Below are positions 1 to 8,803 of a DNA stretch of 64,000 nt, in pieces. Positions within the stretch are counted from its first letter, which is position 1; each line of letters begins with the position of its first letter. This DNA is from JBFWMG01 sp050251715. GTDB taxonomy: Bacteria > Desulfobacterota > Desulfovibrionia > Desulfovibrionales > Desulfovibrionaceae. Where the stretch lies: the NCBI GenBank assembly GCA_050251715.1, contig JBFWMG010000009.1, forward strand, positions 70,296 to 134,295. Direction: 5' to 3'. The position numbers and the translations under genes are program-made. The notes below the pieces were generated by a model. That model did not search any database. It was given only the letters and a program-made list of their open reading frames with translations, and was not told the origin of the DNA.

Positions 1-272
1 AAAAATGCCGGGAGGGTAAAGCTTGCGGATTGGCCTGAATTCCTGCCCGACCGCCACGTAACTGTCGGTGATAATGACGCCTCCTGCCTGGGGAACACGC
101 TTGTCGCAACCGTATCCTCCTCCCCAACCAGCGGTTTTTGGGGATGGGATGAGAGAGGGGATGGGGGGCCGGGGGAAGGGGTTTCCCTTCTCTCTCCCCT
201 TCCCCCGGGGCTTTGTCAGATGGCCTTTCGCGGCGCGGCGCGGTATAGTGGGGCCAGACAAGGAGAACCGCC
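1..272. other. Left-edge segment without a confident gene
   Basis: No gene can be supported here. On the minus strand a short frame is open from about base 75 to the window edge, but it has no normal start codon, so it is not called. Bases 86-211 hold the first copy of a dispersed hairpin element listed separately. A TATAGT box at 244-249 could be part of the promoter of the gene starting at 273, but no matching -35 box sits at a normal distance. Confidence 0.4.
86..211 (+). repeat. Dispersed hairpin element B, copy 1
   Basis: This copy starts with a CTGGGGAAC-type head, continues through a CCGTATCC box and a GGTTTTTGGGGA box, and ends in a G/A-rich hairpin closed by CCTTCCCCCGG. The same order of boxes recurs at 63751-63914 on the same strand and at 56814-56943 on the opposite strand. 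All three copies lie between genes. The G-rich strand pairs with the C-rich strand to give a stable hairpin. Confidence 0.7.
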
Positions 273-1082
273 ATGGACCGCACCCCCGCCTGGGCAGGCA
301 AGTTCTACCCCGCCGACCCCGTTGAACTGCGCACAATGGTGCGCGCCCTGCTCGGCCAAGCACCCGCGCCCCGCGACACGCCCTCGCTGCTCGCCATGTC
401 GCCGCACGCGGGCTACGATTACTCCGGCGGCATCGCCGCCCTCACCCTGAAACAGGCCAACCTGCACCCCACCATCCTCCTGCTCGGCCCAAAACACACC
501 GTCCAAGGCGCATCCCTGGCCCTGTGGCCCCACGGCGCGTGGCACTTTCCCGGCGGACACCTCGACGTGGCCGCAGACCTCTGCGACGCCATCCTCGCCG
601 CCAACTACCGCATCCACGCCGACACCGCCGCGCACTGGCACGAACATTCCCTCGAAGTGCTGCTGCCCTTCCTGCACGCCCTCAACCCGGCCACCCGCAT
701 CGCCCCCCTGACCGTGGCGGATCCCCAACCCGAAACCCTCGCCGCAGTCGCCACATCCCTGGCCGCCATCATCCAAGAGTGGCCCGACCCCATATCCATC
801 GTGGTCAGCTCGGACATGAGCCATTTCCTGCCTCAGGAACCCACCAAAAAACGCGACGCCATGGCCCTTGAACGCATCAAGGCGCTGAACCCCGAAGGCC
901 TGTACGCCACGGTCCACGACAACGACATCACCATGTGCGGCGTGCTGCCCATGACCGTCGGCCTCATGATCTGCCGCCTGCTCGGCGCCACCAGCGTGGA
1001 CATCACCGCCTACGCCACCTCCGGCGACATAAGCGGCGATTTCGACCGCGTGGTGGGCTACGCCGGTGCCCTGGTGGCCTGA
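273..1082 (+). CDS. amrB: AmmeMemoRadiSam system protein B (MEMO1 family)
   Basis: This 269-residue protein has the MEMO1 fold signature. It starts with a WAGKFYP segment and contains the metal-site-like MSPHAGYDYSGG motif near residue 45, GPKH near residue 72 and VVSSDMSHF near residue 175. The length is normal for the family. MEMO-type proteins are related to class II extradiol dioxygenases and usually accompany an AMMECR1 protein and a radical SAM enzyme; neither is next to it here. Their substrate is unknown. The start is fixed by AAGGAG eight bases upstream. The gene stands alone, with a hairpin element before it and the 903-bp inverted repeat after it. Confidence 0.85.
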   Translation: MDRTPAWAGKFYPADPVELRTMVRALLGQAPAPRDTPSLLAMSPHAGYDYSGGIAALTLKQANLHPTILLLGPKHTVQGASLALWPHGAWHFPGGHLDVAADLCDAILAANYRIHADTAAHWHEHSLEVLLPFLHALNPATRIAPLTVADPQPETLAAVATSLAAIIQEWPDPISIVVSSDMSHFLPQEPTKKRDAMALERIKALNPEGLYATVHDNDITMCGVLPMTVGLMICRLLGATSVDITAYATSGDISGDFDRVVGYAGALVA

Positions 1083-1577
1083 CCGCGTATGGCCAACCTC
1101 GTGCGCGGGAGAATGCCTCCGGCGGCCGGGGCGTTGCATCTCTGCTCTCGATAGCCGTAAGGTTCGCTTCGCTCACCTAACGGCTAGTCGGCCCGGACCC
1201 CAGCAGGGGGCGCGCGGCCCCCTGCACCCCGGGTGGGCGGATGAGCACGTGCGCTGGTGGAGAGTGCGGCGCGATGAGGGGGAAGCAGATGGGATGGAAG
1301 GTGGGGAGAGGGACGTGGGGGGAAACACGGCGAAGAAGCGGCGCATTGTGCGAGGGAGCGGCGCGCTCGCCCTGCGGGCTGCCGCCGCCCCCTCCCACAA
1401 TGCGCCGCTGCGCCAACCTTTTTTCCATGCCGCCCTACGGGACGGCATGCAAAAAAGCTTTTGATCGACTTTTCAGATGGAGGGGGATAGCTGCCGAAGA
1501 GGACGAGGGTTGGCAAAGAAGAACAGGCTGGAAGAACTGAAGGAAAACATAGATTACGTCCGGTTAGGCATTTCATC

Positions 1578-1649
1578 TCCGCCTTTGTCCCGCCTTTGTT
1601 CCGCCTTTGTTCCGCCTTTGTTCCGCCTTTGTTCCGCCTTTGTTCCGCC
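1578..1649 (+). repeat. 11-bp tandem repeat array (left arm copy)
   Basis: Six full units of TCCGCCTTTGT plus a partial seventh lie end to end. The second unit differs by one base. The array runs directly into a GC hairpin with a T run. The same array lies on the other strand at 26936-27007 inside the second arm of the large inverted repeat. Confidence 0.9.
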
Positions 1650-1756
1650 GCGCAGCGGCCACCGCTGCGGCGGCTCTTATTTTTTTTCCCACCCATACCA
1701 CCGGGAGCCGGGGTTTGGGGCGTTAGCCCCAAGGGGGGCAGTTCACAATTTGCTGG

Positions 1757-1812
1757 AAAGGGGTTTTCGAGGGAATGGGAGGTCGTTTTCCCATTCCCTC
1801 GAAAACCCCTTT
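1757..1812. repeat. Element A core palindrome, 24-bp arms
   Basis: Two perfect 24-base arms (1757-1780 and 1789-1812) enclose the 8-base loop GGTCGTTT. The same architecture occurs at 26773-26828 (the other repeat arm), 29690-29745 and 29957-30012. Arm length is the same in all and the loop is the same or differs by one base. The arm sequences differ but stay fully complementary. Confidence 0.88.
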
Positions 1813-2054
1813 TCTTCAAAGAGTGGACTGAGGCGCACGCACGCCTTCCCGCCACCACACGCCACCGCTGTCACCTAGACCTTTTCCCCAACCTCATCGC
1901 GCCGCAACGTCAGTCCTCTCCATCCCCTCATACGCCCAAACGGGTGCAGCGTCGTCACGCTGCCGCAGTCCAGGCGCGTAGCCTGGTCGCGCCGCCCCGG
2001 CGCGAAATCTTCAGCCGTTTCCGCCACGCCACGCCACGTCGCGCCGCGCCCGCT

Positions 2055-3341
2055 TCAGCGCAAGATATAGAAATAGGCCACGCCCACGGCCAGGACGATG
2101 GCGGAGGGGGTCATGATTTTGCGCCAGGCGCGGCCCAGGCCCACGTTGAAGTACTGGCAGGTGAGGATGAAGCAGATGTGCAGGGGCGAGGTCATGACGC
2201 CTGCCAGGCCGGAGAACATGCCGAGCACCAGATAGGCGAGGGTTTGGTGTTGCAGGCCCAGTTGGTCGAGCATGCCGAGGATGAGTGGAAAGGTGGCGCC
2301 CACAAAGCCCACGGCGATGCCTCCCACCATGCCCGCGAGGTAGGGCAGGATGACGGCGGAGGCCACGAGGGCCGCGCCGCCGCCCGCGAGTCGGGCGAGT
2401 TCGGCAATGGCGCCGGTGTTCTGCAATATTTCCTTGAAGATGAAGATGGCCACGATGACGTAGAGCATGCGCATGAGATGTTTGCTGACGAACAGTGCGC
2501 CCAGGCGGCGCACGGGGAAGCTGTTTTGCGCGGCGCAGACGATGACCGCGGCGGCGAGCGCGGCGACCACGCCGAGTTCGTAGGAGAAGCCGGGGGCGAC
2601 TGCGGCGATCACGCCTTCGAGGGCCAGCGCGCCCACGATGCCGATGAGCAGGGGCAGGCCTTGGACAAGGGTGTAGCCCAGGCTGTTGGAGGCTGTGGGC
2701 GCGTTGAGGGGAATGGGGGGAGTGGCCAGGGTGAGCGCCTTGGGGCGCAGGATGAACCACCAGCCCACGCCAATGGCCGCCAGGGTGCCGGGGATGCCGT
2801 GGATGGCGAGGTTGATGATGGGCATGTCGCCCAGGCTGGCGGCCAGGATGAGGCCTGGATAGAGGGGCCAGCAGTATTCCCAGAGGTGGCGGAACCAGTA
2901 GTTGATGACGACCTTGTCCACGTCTTCGATGTCCATGCCTTCGGCAATGGATTTGACCATGGGTGCGGAGAAGACCGCGCCGCCGGGCATGGGCAGCAGT
3001 CCGATGAGTGCGGGAAAGAAGGCGAGGCGCAGGCGGGGGTGGCGCAGGTAGCCGCTGACGGCCTGCATGACCCGTTGGGCCTGGCCGGTCTTGTCGAGCA
3101 GGTCGCTGAGCACGAGGATGAAGCCCACGATGGCGGCGAGGTAGGCGGTCTTTTCGTTGCCCAGCCCTTCCAGGGCGGATTGCGCCAGGGCGGCGGGAGA
3201 CATGCCGAAGACCAATCCGAGGAGCAGGCCGCCGCCGAGGATGGCGTTGCCCAGTCCGCATTTGCAGCGGATGCCGATGAGCATGGCCGCGAACACGGCG
3301 AGGATTTTGAAGAGGGGCATGTAATTGAGCAGGAGTTGCAT
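2055..3341 (-). CDS. DUF401 family membrane permease
   Basis: This 428-residue polytopic membrane protein matches the DUF401 family, which belongs to the ion transporter/GntP-like permeases. Recognisable family features are the PMPGGAVFSAPM motif, the WFRHLWEYCWP segment and about ten to twelve hydrophobic helices. The substrate is unknown. The start at 3341 is preferred over one 26 codons upstream because AGGTG sits just before it and the first helix begins at once. The gene stands alone between the inverted-repeat arm and a PilZ gene. It is the first gene inside the segment bounded by the inverted repeats. Confidence 0.8.
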   Translation of the reverse strand: MQLLLNYMPLFKILAVFAAMLIGIRCKCGLGNAILGGGLLLGLVFGMSPAALAQSALEGLGNEKTAYLAAIVGFILVLSDLLDKTGQAQRVMQAVSGYLRHPRLRLAFFPALIGLLPMPGGAVFSAPMVKSIAEGMDIEDVDKVVINYWFRHLWEYCWPLYPGLILAASLGDMPIINLAIHGIPGTLAAIGVGWWFILRPKALTLATPPIPLNAPTASNSLGYTLVQGLPLLIGIVGALALEGVIAAVAPGFSYELGVVAALAAAVIVCAAQNSFPVRRLGALFVSKHLMRMLYVIVAIFIFKEILQNTGAIAELARLAGGGAALVASAVILPYLAGMVGGIAVGFVGATFPLILGMLDQLGLQHQTLAYLVLGMFSGLAGVMTSPLHICFILTCQYFNVGLGRAWRKIMTPSAIVLAVGVAYFYILR

Positions 3342-3502
3342 GGGGTACACCTGTGTGGCTGGAGTAAGGAAGCGTGTGTGCCGGGGAAGAGTCTTTACGC
3401 TGAACGGGGTGGAGGGCAAGTACTATCTTGCGGGGGCTGAAAACGGCGCCACAAGGCTGTCCCAGGGGGCGGCCTTGTGGCGGAAAGGCGTGGAGACATG
3501 TT

Positions 3503-4183
3503 CTATATTTCCTGTAATTCCATTAAGTTGTTTACGTATTCTCCGAGACGATGCATGACCTCGCTGGAAAGGTTGCCAAAGGCGATGCCAATGACGGTTT
3601 TTTCCTTGAAGCGAGAGACGTTTTTCAGGATGCCGTGCAGATAGAGCTCATGAGGCATGCCCATGAAGGTGACGCGGACAAAGACTTCAATGCCGGGTTC
3701 CAGGCGCAATCCCTTGGCTTCCTCGGGATCAAGGAGGATGCGGCTGCCGAGAAGCGAGATGTTGAGCACCACGGATTTCAGCTCGCGGCCCAGGCAGTAG
3801 GTGGTGGCGGGCATGAAGCTGTTGACGCGCGCCTCCTCCCGCATGTCGGACAGATCCATGGCCTGGGGCACGGCCACGTATAGCACGGGAAAGGGCGCTG
3901 TGGCCGTGTCGATGACCGATGTCTCGAAACAGCAGACCCTGCCGCCGTGCTGGTAGTGGACGGTCAGGGCCGCGCCGGGGCACAAGAGGGTCGGATCCGC
4001 TGTTTCGGGCAGGCGCAGGCCGATGTAGGCGTCCCGATCCAGTCCCACGAACACGGTGTGCATGGAGTGGGACTGGTTCGGGAAGGCCAAGGTGGCGGGC
4101 ACGCCCATATCGATGCTGAAATGGGTGCATGCCTGGCGTTTGACCTGGGGAGCGCCTTCCGGCGCGTACGGGTGCTGGTCCAT
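3503..4183 (-). CDS. PilZ domain c-di-GMP binding protein
   Basis: The protein has 226 residues. The C-terminal half carries a complete PilZ signature: RxxxR at residues 115-119 and NxSxxG at 141-146, so it should bind cyclic di-GMP. The N-terminal half resembles the YcgR-N (flagellar brake) type domain, suggesting control of motility or surface behaviour. This is inferred from the family; no flagellar gene is nearby. The start at 4183 has AAGGAC upstream and excludes a longer frame that would overlap the aldolase gene. It lies 31 bases downstream of the aldolase stop in the same direction, so the two may be cotranscribed. Confidence 0.82.
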   Translation of the reverse strand: MDQHPYAPEGAPQVKRQACTHFSIDMGVPATLAFPNQSHSMHTVFVGLDRDAYIGLRLPETADPTLLCPGAALTVHYQHGGRVCCFETSVIDTATAPFPVLYVAVPQAMDLSDMREEARVNSFMPATTYCLGRELKSVVLNISLLGSRILLDPEEAKGLRLEPGIEVFVRVTFMGMPHELYLHGILKNVSRFKEKTVIGIAFGNLSSEVMHRLGEYVNNLMELQEI

Positions 4184-4214
4184 GGGGTCTTTGTCCTTCT
4201 CTGTGCGGGCAGGC

Positions 4215-5495
4215 TCAATCGTCAAAATTGCCTTCCGGTCCCTTGGGTGCGTGCAGCGACGCGGCGCGGGCACGGAATGCGGCCTCTGTCCAGTCCGCAG
4301 GGTTTTCGATGCGCTCGCCCTTGGCGCCCAGGTCGTGCGACCCCGCCTCCAGGATGAGATCCATGGCGATGGGCGCGGTGCCTTGGGCGTTGAACACGTT
4401 GACGAGCAGGTCGTACACGAACGCCTCCACATCCTTGGCCATGCGGGCGCGCACGGCGGCGGCCTGGCCGCAGAGCTTGTTCTCAAAGGGCAGGTTGAGC
4501 TTCTTGTAGTTGCCGCCCTTCCACCCCTTGTCCGCGGCGTAGGCGACCATTTCGGCCCACAGATCGTTGGTCACGCCCTTGTCCGGCACCTTGATGAACG
4601 CGCCGTCGGCGTCCATGATGGCGTTGCCGTATTCGTTGACCTTGACGCCCCAGGAAATCATCTGCAGGGCGGTGGCCACATTGGCCTTGGTGGTGCGGGT
4701 CTGGGCCGCGATGGCGCGCAGGCGGTCGGAGTTGTTGCCCGAGGTGCCGTGCTGCGCACCGGACACGCCATAGGGAGCCAGCGCCGCGTGGATGGCGGCG
4801 GTGAGTTCCACCTGGATGCCCGCGTCGCTGGCCTCGATGCCGTGGGTGGTGCCGTTGTTCAGCGCGATCCAGTCGGGGAACAGGCCGTGCGCGTTGAGCC
4901 CCTGGATGAGGAACAGGGCTTCCTCCCGGGTGGACAGGCCGTCCTTGCCCTTGATTTCGCCCACCTCGGTCTCATAGCCCGCCCAGGCGGGCACATGGGG
5001 CGCAAGGGCGATGTTGGCGGCCAGGTTGTCGGCGTCGGGCATGTGGGAGGCGTCGATGGCGATGGAGGTGACGCCCGCGTCGAACAGGGAGGGAATTTCG
5101 GTTTTGGCGGCCTCCACATCGGCGTCCTTTTTCAGGCCGTAGTGGTCGGCATGCACGGCCACGGGCACGGTCACGCCCAGTTCGTTGCACAGGGCGTCCA
5201 CGCGGCGGGCGATGTTCCACAGGCTGGTGGCGCAATAGGCGTTCGCGCCGCCCTCGCTCTTGGCTATTTCCACGATAATGGCGGCGTCGGCGCGCTGGGC
5301 GGCGGCAAGCGCGCCCCGGATCACGAAGATGTTGCGTCCGTTCACCGCAATGGTCATGGCCTTGCCCTTGGCGAGCATGGCGCGGTCAATGACCTTGCCG
5401 CTGACGAGAAGCGCCCTGGAGGAAGGAAAAAGTGCGGCAACGTTGGGTGGTCGTCCTACGGCAAGGGCTTTTTCATACGCCGACTGGTCCGTCAT
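4215..5495 (-). CDS. Class II fructose-bisphosphate aldolase family protein
   Basis: The 426-residue protein has the zinc-dependent class II aldolase core. VHADHYG at residues 114-120 supplies zinc and catalytic residues, followed by a DASHMP segment, NNGTTHG, and the AQHGTSG zinc-histidine motif. It would cleave a ketose bisphosphate to dihydroxyacetone phosphate and an aldehyde in the cytoplasm. It is longer than the common 300-360 residues and diverges from standard FbaA, so the exact sugar is uncertain. The start has a near-perfect AAAGGAGG eight bases upstream. A PilZ gene follows on the same strand. Confidence 0.75.
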   Translation of the reverse strand: MTDQSAYEKALAVGRPPNVAALFPSSRALLVSGKVIDRAMLAKGKAMTIAVNGRNIFVIRGALAAAQRADAAIIVEIAKSEGGANAYCATSLWNIARRVDALCNELGVTVPVAVHADHYGLKKDADVEAAKTEIPSLFDAGVTSIAIDASHMPDADNLAANIALAPHVPAWAGYETEVGEIKGKDGLSTREEALFLIQGLNAHGLFPDWIALNNGTTHGIEASDAGIQVELTAAIHAALAPYGVSGAQHGTSGNNSDRLRAIAAQTRTTKANVATALQMISWGVKVNEYGNAIMDADGAFIKVPDKGVTNDLWAEMVAYAADKGWKGGNYKKLNLPFENKLCGQAAAVRARMAKDVEAFVYDLLVNVFNAQGTAPIAMDLILEAGSHDLGAKGERIENPADWTEAAFRARAASLHAPKGPEGNFDD

Positions 5496-5896
5496 ATGGT
5501 GCCTCCTTTCCGTTTGCGGACGGGCTGGGAGCGCATCCGCGTGAATCCCGCCGGAAAAGGCGGTGATAGTGCGCGCAGCATAAGCCCACATGGCACGGCG
5601 TTGTCAACGCCTTCGCCGGATCCGGCCCGGCCCGGCGGCGTGCGTCCGGGGCCAGGGGCAGGGGCGGCACACCACCATACCGCATTCTGGCCGGAAAGGC
5701 AGCAGCGGTTTTTAATCCGCTTCTGTAACCAGGTGGCGTGACAAGGCGACAGTATAGTCGTGGGAGTGTCTCGACACGCCTGCGGGATCGTCCGTCCATG
5801 CGCCAGGGGCCGCGCGCACGCGGGGCCAGGCGGACGCTCCTGGTTTTTTGCGTGGTTGGTGTTGGGGGAGGGAAACCCTGCACCAAGGAGAAAGGT

Positions 5897-6121
5897 ATGA
5901 GTGTGAGCGCAGTCGGTCTTTCCTCGACGTACACTTCGACGTGCAGCAGCCTGCAAAGCACGCAACGTCCCAGTGACGAGGAAATGGCGAAGACCATGTC
6001 CACGGACCTGCTCAGCGCCCTGGACGCTGACGGAAGCGGATCCCTGGCCGAAGACGACACCGACAGTTCGGGCCTGGATTTCGAAAGCCTGATGTCCTCC
6101 TCGCTGTACGCGGCCGTGTAG
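5897..6121 (+). CDS. Small EF-hand-like protein
   Basis: This 74-residue protein is acidic and Ser/Thr-rich. It carries one calcium-binding-loop-like stretch, DADGSGSLAEDD, near residues 46-57, followed by a second partial DTDSSG motif. It may bind calcium. No signal peptide is evident. The start is set by AAGGAGAAAGG just upstream. The gene is monocistronic: about 400 bases precede it and a strong terminator follows 33 bases after the stop. It is not recognised beyond the EF-hand similarity. Confidence 0.6.
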   Translation: MSVSAVGLSSTYTSTCSSLQSTQRPSDEEMAKTMSTDLLSALDADGSGSLAEDDTDSSGLDFESLMSSSLYAAV

Positions 6122-6153
6122 CCGCCCCCCTGCGGATCATCGGAAGCCGCCAG

Positions 6154-6181
6154 AGCCGCCCCAGCCTGGGCGGCTTTTTTT
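6154..6181 (+). terminator. Rho-independent terminator
   Basis: The GCCGCCC/GGGCGGC stem (6155-6161 with 6168-6174) is followed by seven T residues. It ends the small EF-hand-like gene before the next operon. Confidence 0.88.
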
Positions 6182-6291
6182 GGGTGTCACCTGTAACCGG
6201 CGGCAAACCGGGCGCGACTGTGGGAGTAGGCGGCCGCTGCCACACGGAGGGGCGCGCCGCACAACTTCCTCCGGCTCAAAAGAGTGACGTC

Positions 6292-6768
6292 ATGGATATT
6301 CTGATAGCTGAAGACGACGCCATATCCCGCATAGTGGCGCTGTATACCATAGGAATGCTCGGTCATCACGGCGTTGCCGTGAACGATGGCAAGGATGCCT
6401 TGGCGGCCTTGCGCAACAACATGTTCAACCTGGTGCTCATGGACATCGACATGCCCCGCATGGGCGGCCTTGAAGCCGTGCGGCGCATAAGGGAGTCGGG
6501 CGCTCCATGGGCCGGGTTGCCGGTGGTGGCCGTGACGGGCCGTACCGATTGGAAGACATTCATGGACGCGGGCATGGACGGCTATGTATCAAAACCATAT
6601 GATATGGATGAACTGGCCAAGACCATCGAGCGCTTCAGCGGCTATCCGGCGCCGCCGCACCCTTCCGCGCCCCAATCGTCGTCCATCTGGCAGAGCCTGG
6701 GCGAACTGCTCGACGCCTCGGGACCAGGAACGGATCATCCGGCCCTGTCAGGCGCCGGGGGCGCATAA
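6292..6768 (+). CDS. Single-domain response regulator (CheY-like receiver)
   Basis: This 158-residue protein is a lone receiver domain with a proline/serine-rich tail. The acidic pair is in AEDD at residues 6-9, the phosphoacceptor is Asp51 in LMDIDMP, the conserved Thr is in VAVTG, and the Lys is in VSKP. It has no output domain, so it would act by protein contact. It is the first gene of a tight set: the stop is eight bases before an ECF sigma factor, which suggests that it feeds into that sigma factor's control. The start is chosen where the receiver begins; the ribosome binding site is weak. Confidence 0.85.
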   Translation: MDILIAEDDAISRIVALYTIGMLGHHGVAVNDGKDALAALRNNMFNLVLMDIDMPRMGGLEAVRRIRESGAPWAGLPVVAVTGRTDWKTFMDAGMDGYVSKPYDMDELAKTIERFSGYPAPPHPSAPQSSSIWQSLGELLDASGPGTDHPALSGAGGA

Positions 6769-6776
6769 GGGAGACC

Positions 6777-7373
6777 ATGCCCTGGGAACACGACGATCTG
6801 GAGGTCATCCACCGAGTACGCGCAGGGAATGTGAACGCCTATGCCCATCTGGTGAACAGGCACAAGGCACGCGTGGCGGCCATAGCCACACGGCACGTGC
6901 CCCCGGACAGGGTACAGGAAGTGGCGCAGGATGCCTTTGTGCGCGCCTTCCAGTCGTTGGACGGATTCCGGGGCGATCAGCCGTTCAGCCATTGGCTGGC
7001 GGCGATCACCGTGCGCGCGTGCCATGATTTTTGGCGATCCCACTACAGGAACAGGGAGACCTCGGTAGGATACACGGGTGACTGCGGACCGGAGGGCTTC
7101 GATGCCCTGACCACCGCCGACGCGGTGGAGCGGTTTGAGACCGACACCGGGCAACGGGAAGCCTCGGCGCTGCTGGAATGGGCCATGGGCCAACTGTCGG
7201 CGGACGACCGCATCGTGCTGGCCCTGACGCATCTGGAGGGGTATACCACGGCGGAAGCGGCGGCCATGCTCGGATGGACCACGGTCAACGTCAAGGTTCG
7301 CGCATTCAGGAGTAGGGAGAAACTGCGGCGCATATTGGCCGCCGCAGGGGAGGAAAAGGAGGGGAGGACATGA
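6777..7373 (+). CDS. ECF-type RNA polymerase sigma factor
   Basis: The 198-residue protein has the sigma-70 region 2 (about residues 20-90, with VAQDAFVRAFQSLDGF) and region 4 (about 130-185, with the LEGYTTAEAAAMLGWTT helix-turn-helix). Length and layout are those of an extracytoplasmic-function sigma factor. AAGGGAG precedes the start. It overlaps the next gene by four bases (ATGA), as sigma/anti-sigma pairs commonly do. The operon also encodes a receiver and a CpxP/Spy-like periplasmic protein, suggesting an envelope or metal stress response. Confidence 0.88.
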   Translation: MPWEHDDLEVIHRVRAGNVNAYAHLVNRHKARVAAIATRHVPPDRVQEVAQDAFVRAFQSLDGFRGDQPFSHWLAAITVRACHDFWRSHYRNRETSVGYTGDCGPEGFDALTTADAVERFETDTGQREASALLEWAMGQLSADDRIVLALTHLEGYTTAEAAAMLGWTTVNVKVRAFRSREKLRRILAAAGEEKEGRT

Positions 7374-7693
7374 GAAGCGACGAACGCGCCGCGCGCCTGG
7401 AACAGGCGTTGCTCAAGGCGCACCGGAACCGGCCGCCCGTTGCGCCCGGCCCGGATTTCACCAGGGATGTCATGGTCACCGTGCGCCAGATGGCGGCCAG
7501 ACAGCACGAGTCCGAGATGGTGTACACGTTCTTTGAACGGTTGTTCATGCCCATGGCGTGGGCTTCGGGTGTGGTCACCGTGACGCTTGGCTTTTATGCC
7601 GTCGAAGCGCTCAAGGCTGTCCAGGCCGGGGCCATGCAGGCCGCGGCCAGCCAGACGGCAACCCTGCTCACCCTGCAGGCGATGGGCTTCTGA
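7370..7693 (+). CDS. Small membrane protein, candidate anti-sigma factor
   Basis: The 107-residue protein has a charged N-terminal half and one hydrophobic segment around residues 58-80. No zinc-binding anti-sigma motif is visible, so the family is not recognised. Position argues for an anti-sigma role: it overlaps the ECF sigma gene by four bases, has its own GGGGAGG ribosome site, and is followed after 12 bases by a periplasmic CpxP-like gene. The role is inferred from context only. Confidence 0.6.
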   Translation: MRSDERAARLEQALLKAHRNRPPVAPGPDFTRDVMVTVRQMAARQHESEMVYTFFERLFMPMAWASGVVTVTLGFYAVEALKAVQAGAMQAAASQTATLLTLQAMGF

Positions 7694-7705
7694 CGGAGGA
7701 ACACC

Positions 7706-8122
7706 ATGACCCGATGGAAGTTGTGGGTGCTCCTTTGCGCCGTGTTTGTCTCCGGCATCGCCATTGGCGCGGCGGGAACGGGTTATGTCGCCAGCCGGTC
7801 CTTGGGGCTTCCTCACGGAAAGCCTGGCCAGAAGCACGCGGACATACGCGAGTTCATGGTCAATCAGATGGCCCGACAGGTGGGCATGGACGAGGAACAA
7901 AAAGGCAAGGCGCGCGCCGTGCTCGAAAAAGCGCATCCGCGCTTTGAAGCGGTACGCAGCCGCGTCAAGCCGGAAATGGATCGCATACTGGATGACGCCA
8001 CCGCGCAGATAAAGCCCTTTTTGGATCCGCAACAACAGGCCAAGTTGGATGCCTTTGTTGCCCACATAAAGATGGATATGCCTCCTCCGGGCCCACCGCC
8101 AGGGCCACCCCCCATGGAGTAG
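7706..8122 (+). CDS. Periplasmic CpxP/Spy/CnrX-like metal-stress protein
   Basis: The 138-residue protein starts with a hydrophobic signal or anchor (residues 5-28). A helical region follows with the pattern of the periplasmic heavy-metal sensor family (MDEEQKGKARAVLEKAHPRF, then a long amphipathic helix). It ends in a proline-rich tail, PPPGPPPGPPP. Such proteins act in the periplasm as chaperones or metal sensors controlling an ECF or two-component system. It is the last gene of the receiver/sigma operon, with GGAGG before the start and a terminator 12 bases after the stop. Confidence 0.72.
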   Translation: MTRWKLWVLLCAVFVSGIAIGAAGTGYVASRSLGLPHGKPGQKHADIREFMVNQMARQVGMDEEQKGKARAVLEKAHPRFEAVRSRVKPEMDRILDDATAQIKPFLDPQQQAKLDAFVAHIKMDMPPPGPPPGPPPME

Positions 8123-8133
8123 GCTCCAGAAGA

Positions 8134-8168
8134 ATGCCCGGCATACCCTGCGCCGGGCATTTTTTTTT
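8134..8168 (+). terminator. Rho-independent terminator
   Basis: The ATGCCCGGC/GCCGGGCAT stem (8134-8142 with 8152-8160) runs into nine T residues. It ends the sigma-factor operon and separates it from the convergent MarC gene. Confidence 0.9.
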
Positions 8169-8182
8169 GGGAACGCGCACGA

Positions 8183-8803
8183 TCAGGGCGTGAAGGAAAG
8201 GATGAACAGCCGCACGCCCTCTTCCAGCATCTGCACCGACATGAGCACCAGAATGAGTCCCATGAGGCGCTCGGCCGCGCGCATGCCCCGCTTGCCCAGC
8301 ACGCGCAGCAGCGACGGGGACGACAGCATGAGCACGGCGGCGGCTCCCCACGCCAGCAGCACGGCCAGGCCCACCGTGGTCTGCGGCGTGCCCCGGTGGG
8401 CATAGACCATGACCGCGGCCAAAAGCGACGGCCCCGCGATGAGCGGCACGGCGATGGGCACGATGAAGGGGTCGGTGATGAGCGCCTCGGGGTGCTCGCC
8501 CGTGGCGGGCGGGAAGACCATGCGCACGGAGATGATGAACAGGATGCAGCCGCCCGCCACGCGCAGGGTGGATTGCTCGATGTCCAGCAGGCCGAGCAGC
8601 CCTTCGCCGATGAACTGGAAGAGCAGGGTGACGCACAGGGCGATGCACAGTTCGCGGAACAGGACGCGGCGCTGGCGCACCGGCGGCATGTCCTTGAGCA
8701 TGGGCAGGCAGATGGCCGCATTGCCGATGGGATCCATAATCAGAAAGAGCGGCAGGGCGATCTCCAGAATCGTCTTGAACGCCTCGCTCGGGGCAAGGGA
8801 CAT
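8183..8803 (-). CDS. MarC family integral membrane protein
   Basis: The 206-residue protein has six hydrophobic helices and the MarC signatures LFLIMDPIGN near residue 20 and PIAVPLIAGP near residue 118. MarC proteins are inner-membrane proteins of unknown function; the old link to antibiotic resistance is not supported. The ATG at 8803 shares one base with the TGA of the K+ channel gene, so translation is probably coupled. It is the third gene of a TPR/channel/MarC operon. Confidence 0.88.
   Translation of the reverse strand: MSLAPSEAFKTILEIALPLFLIMDPIGNAAICLPMLKDMPPVRQRRVLFRELCIALCVTLLFQFIGEGLLGLLDIEQSTLRVAGGCILFIISVRMVFPPATGEHPEALITDPFIVPIAVPLIAGPSLLAAVMVYAHRGTPQTTVGLAVLLAWGAAAVLMLSSPSLLRVLGKRGMRAAERLMGLILVLMSVQMLEEGVRLFILSFTP

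Larger units (their letters stand above)
1111..2013. repeat. 903-bp inverted repeat, left arm
   Basis: This block is repeated in reverse complement at 26572-27474; position x pairs with 28585 minus x. No base difference was found where the two copies were compared, and homology stops sharply at both ends. It contains no credible gene. It holds several hairpins, including a 13-bp-arm GCGGCGCATTGTG hairpin, a CATGCCG/CGGCATG hairpin flanked by A and T runs (about 1425-1460), a GC-rich hairpin followed by T8 near 1648-1690, a six-unit 11-bp tandem array, and a 24-bp-arm palindrome at 1757-1812. Its two ends resemble each other in inverted orientation. No transposase or target-site duplication was seen. 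Confidence 0.92.

Noticed and set aside
1578..1649. 11-bp tandem array as a CRISPR
   Set aside because: Units are contiguous, too short and without spacers.
1184..1858. 224-codon frame within each inverted-repeat arm
   Set aside because: It runs through hairpins and the 11-bp array, has skewed composition and no ribosome site. Its identity in the two arms only reflects the DNA repeat.
1111..2013. Inverted-repeat arms as an insertion sequence or transposon end
   Set aside because: No transposase-like frame, no terminal short inverted repeat and no target-site duplication could be seen.
5586..5604. TGGCACG box at about 5590 as a sigma-54 promoter
   Set aside because: The -24 part is good, but the required GC ten bases on is TC, and it lies some 300 bases from the next start codon.
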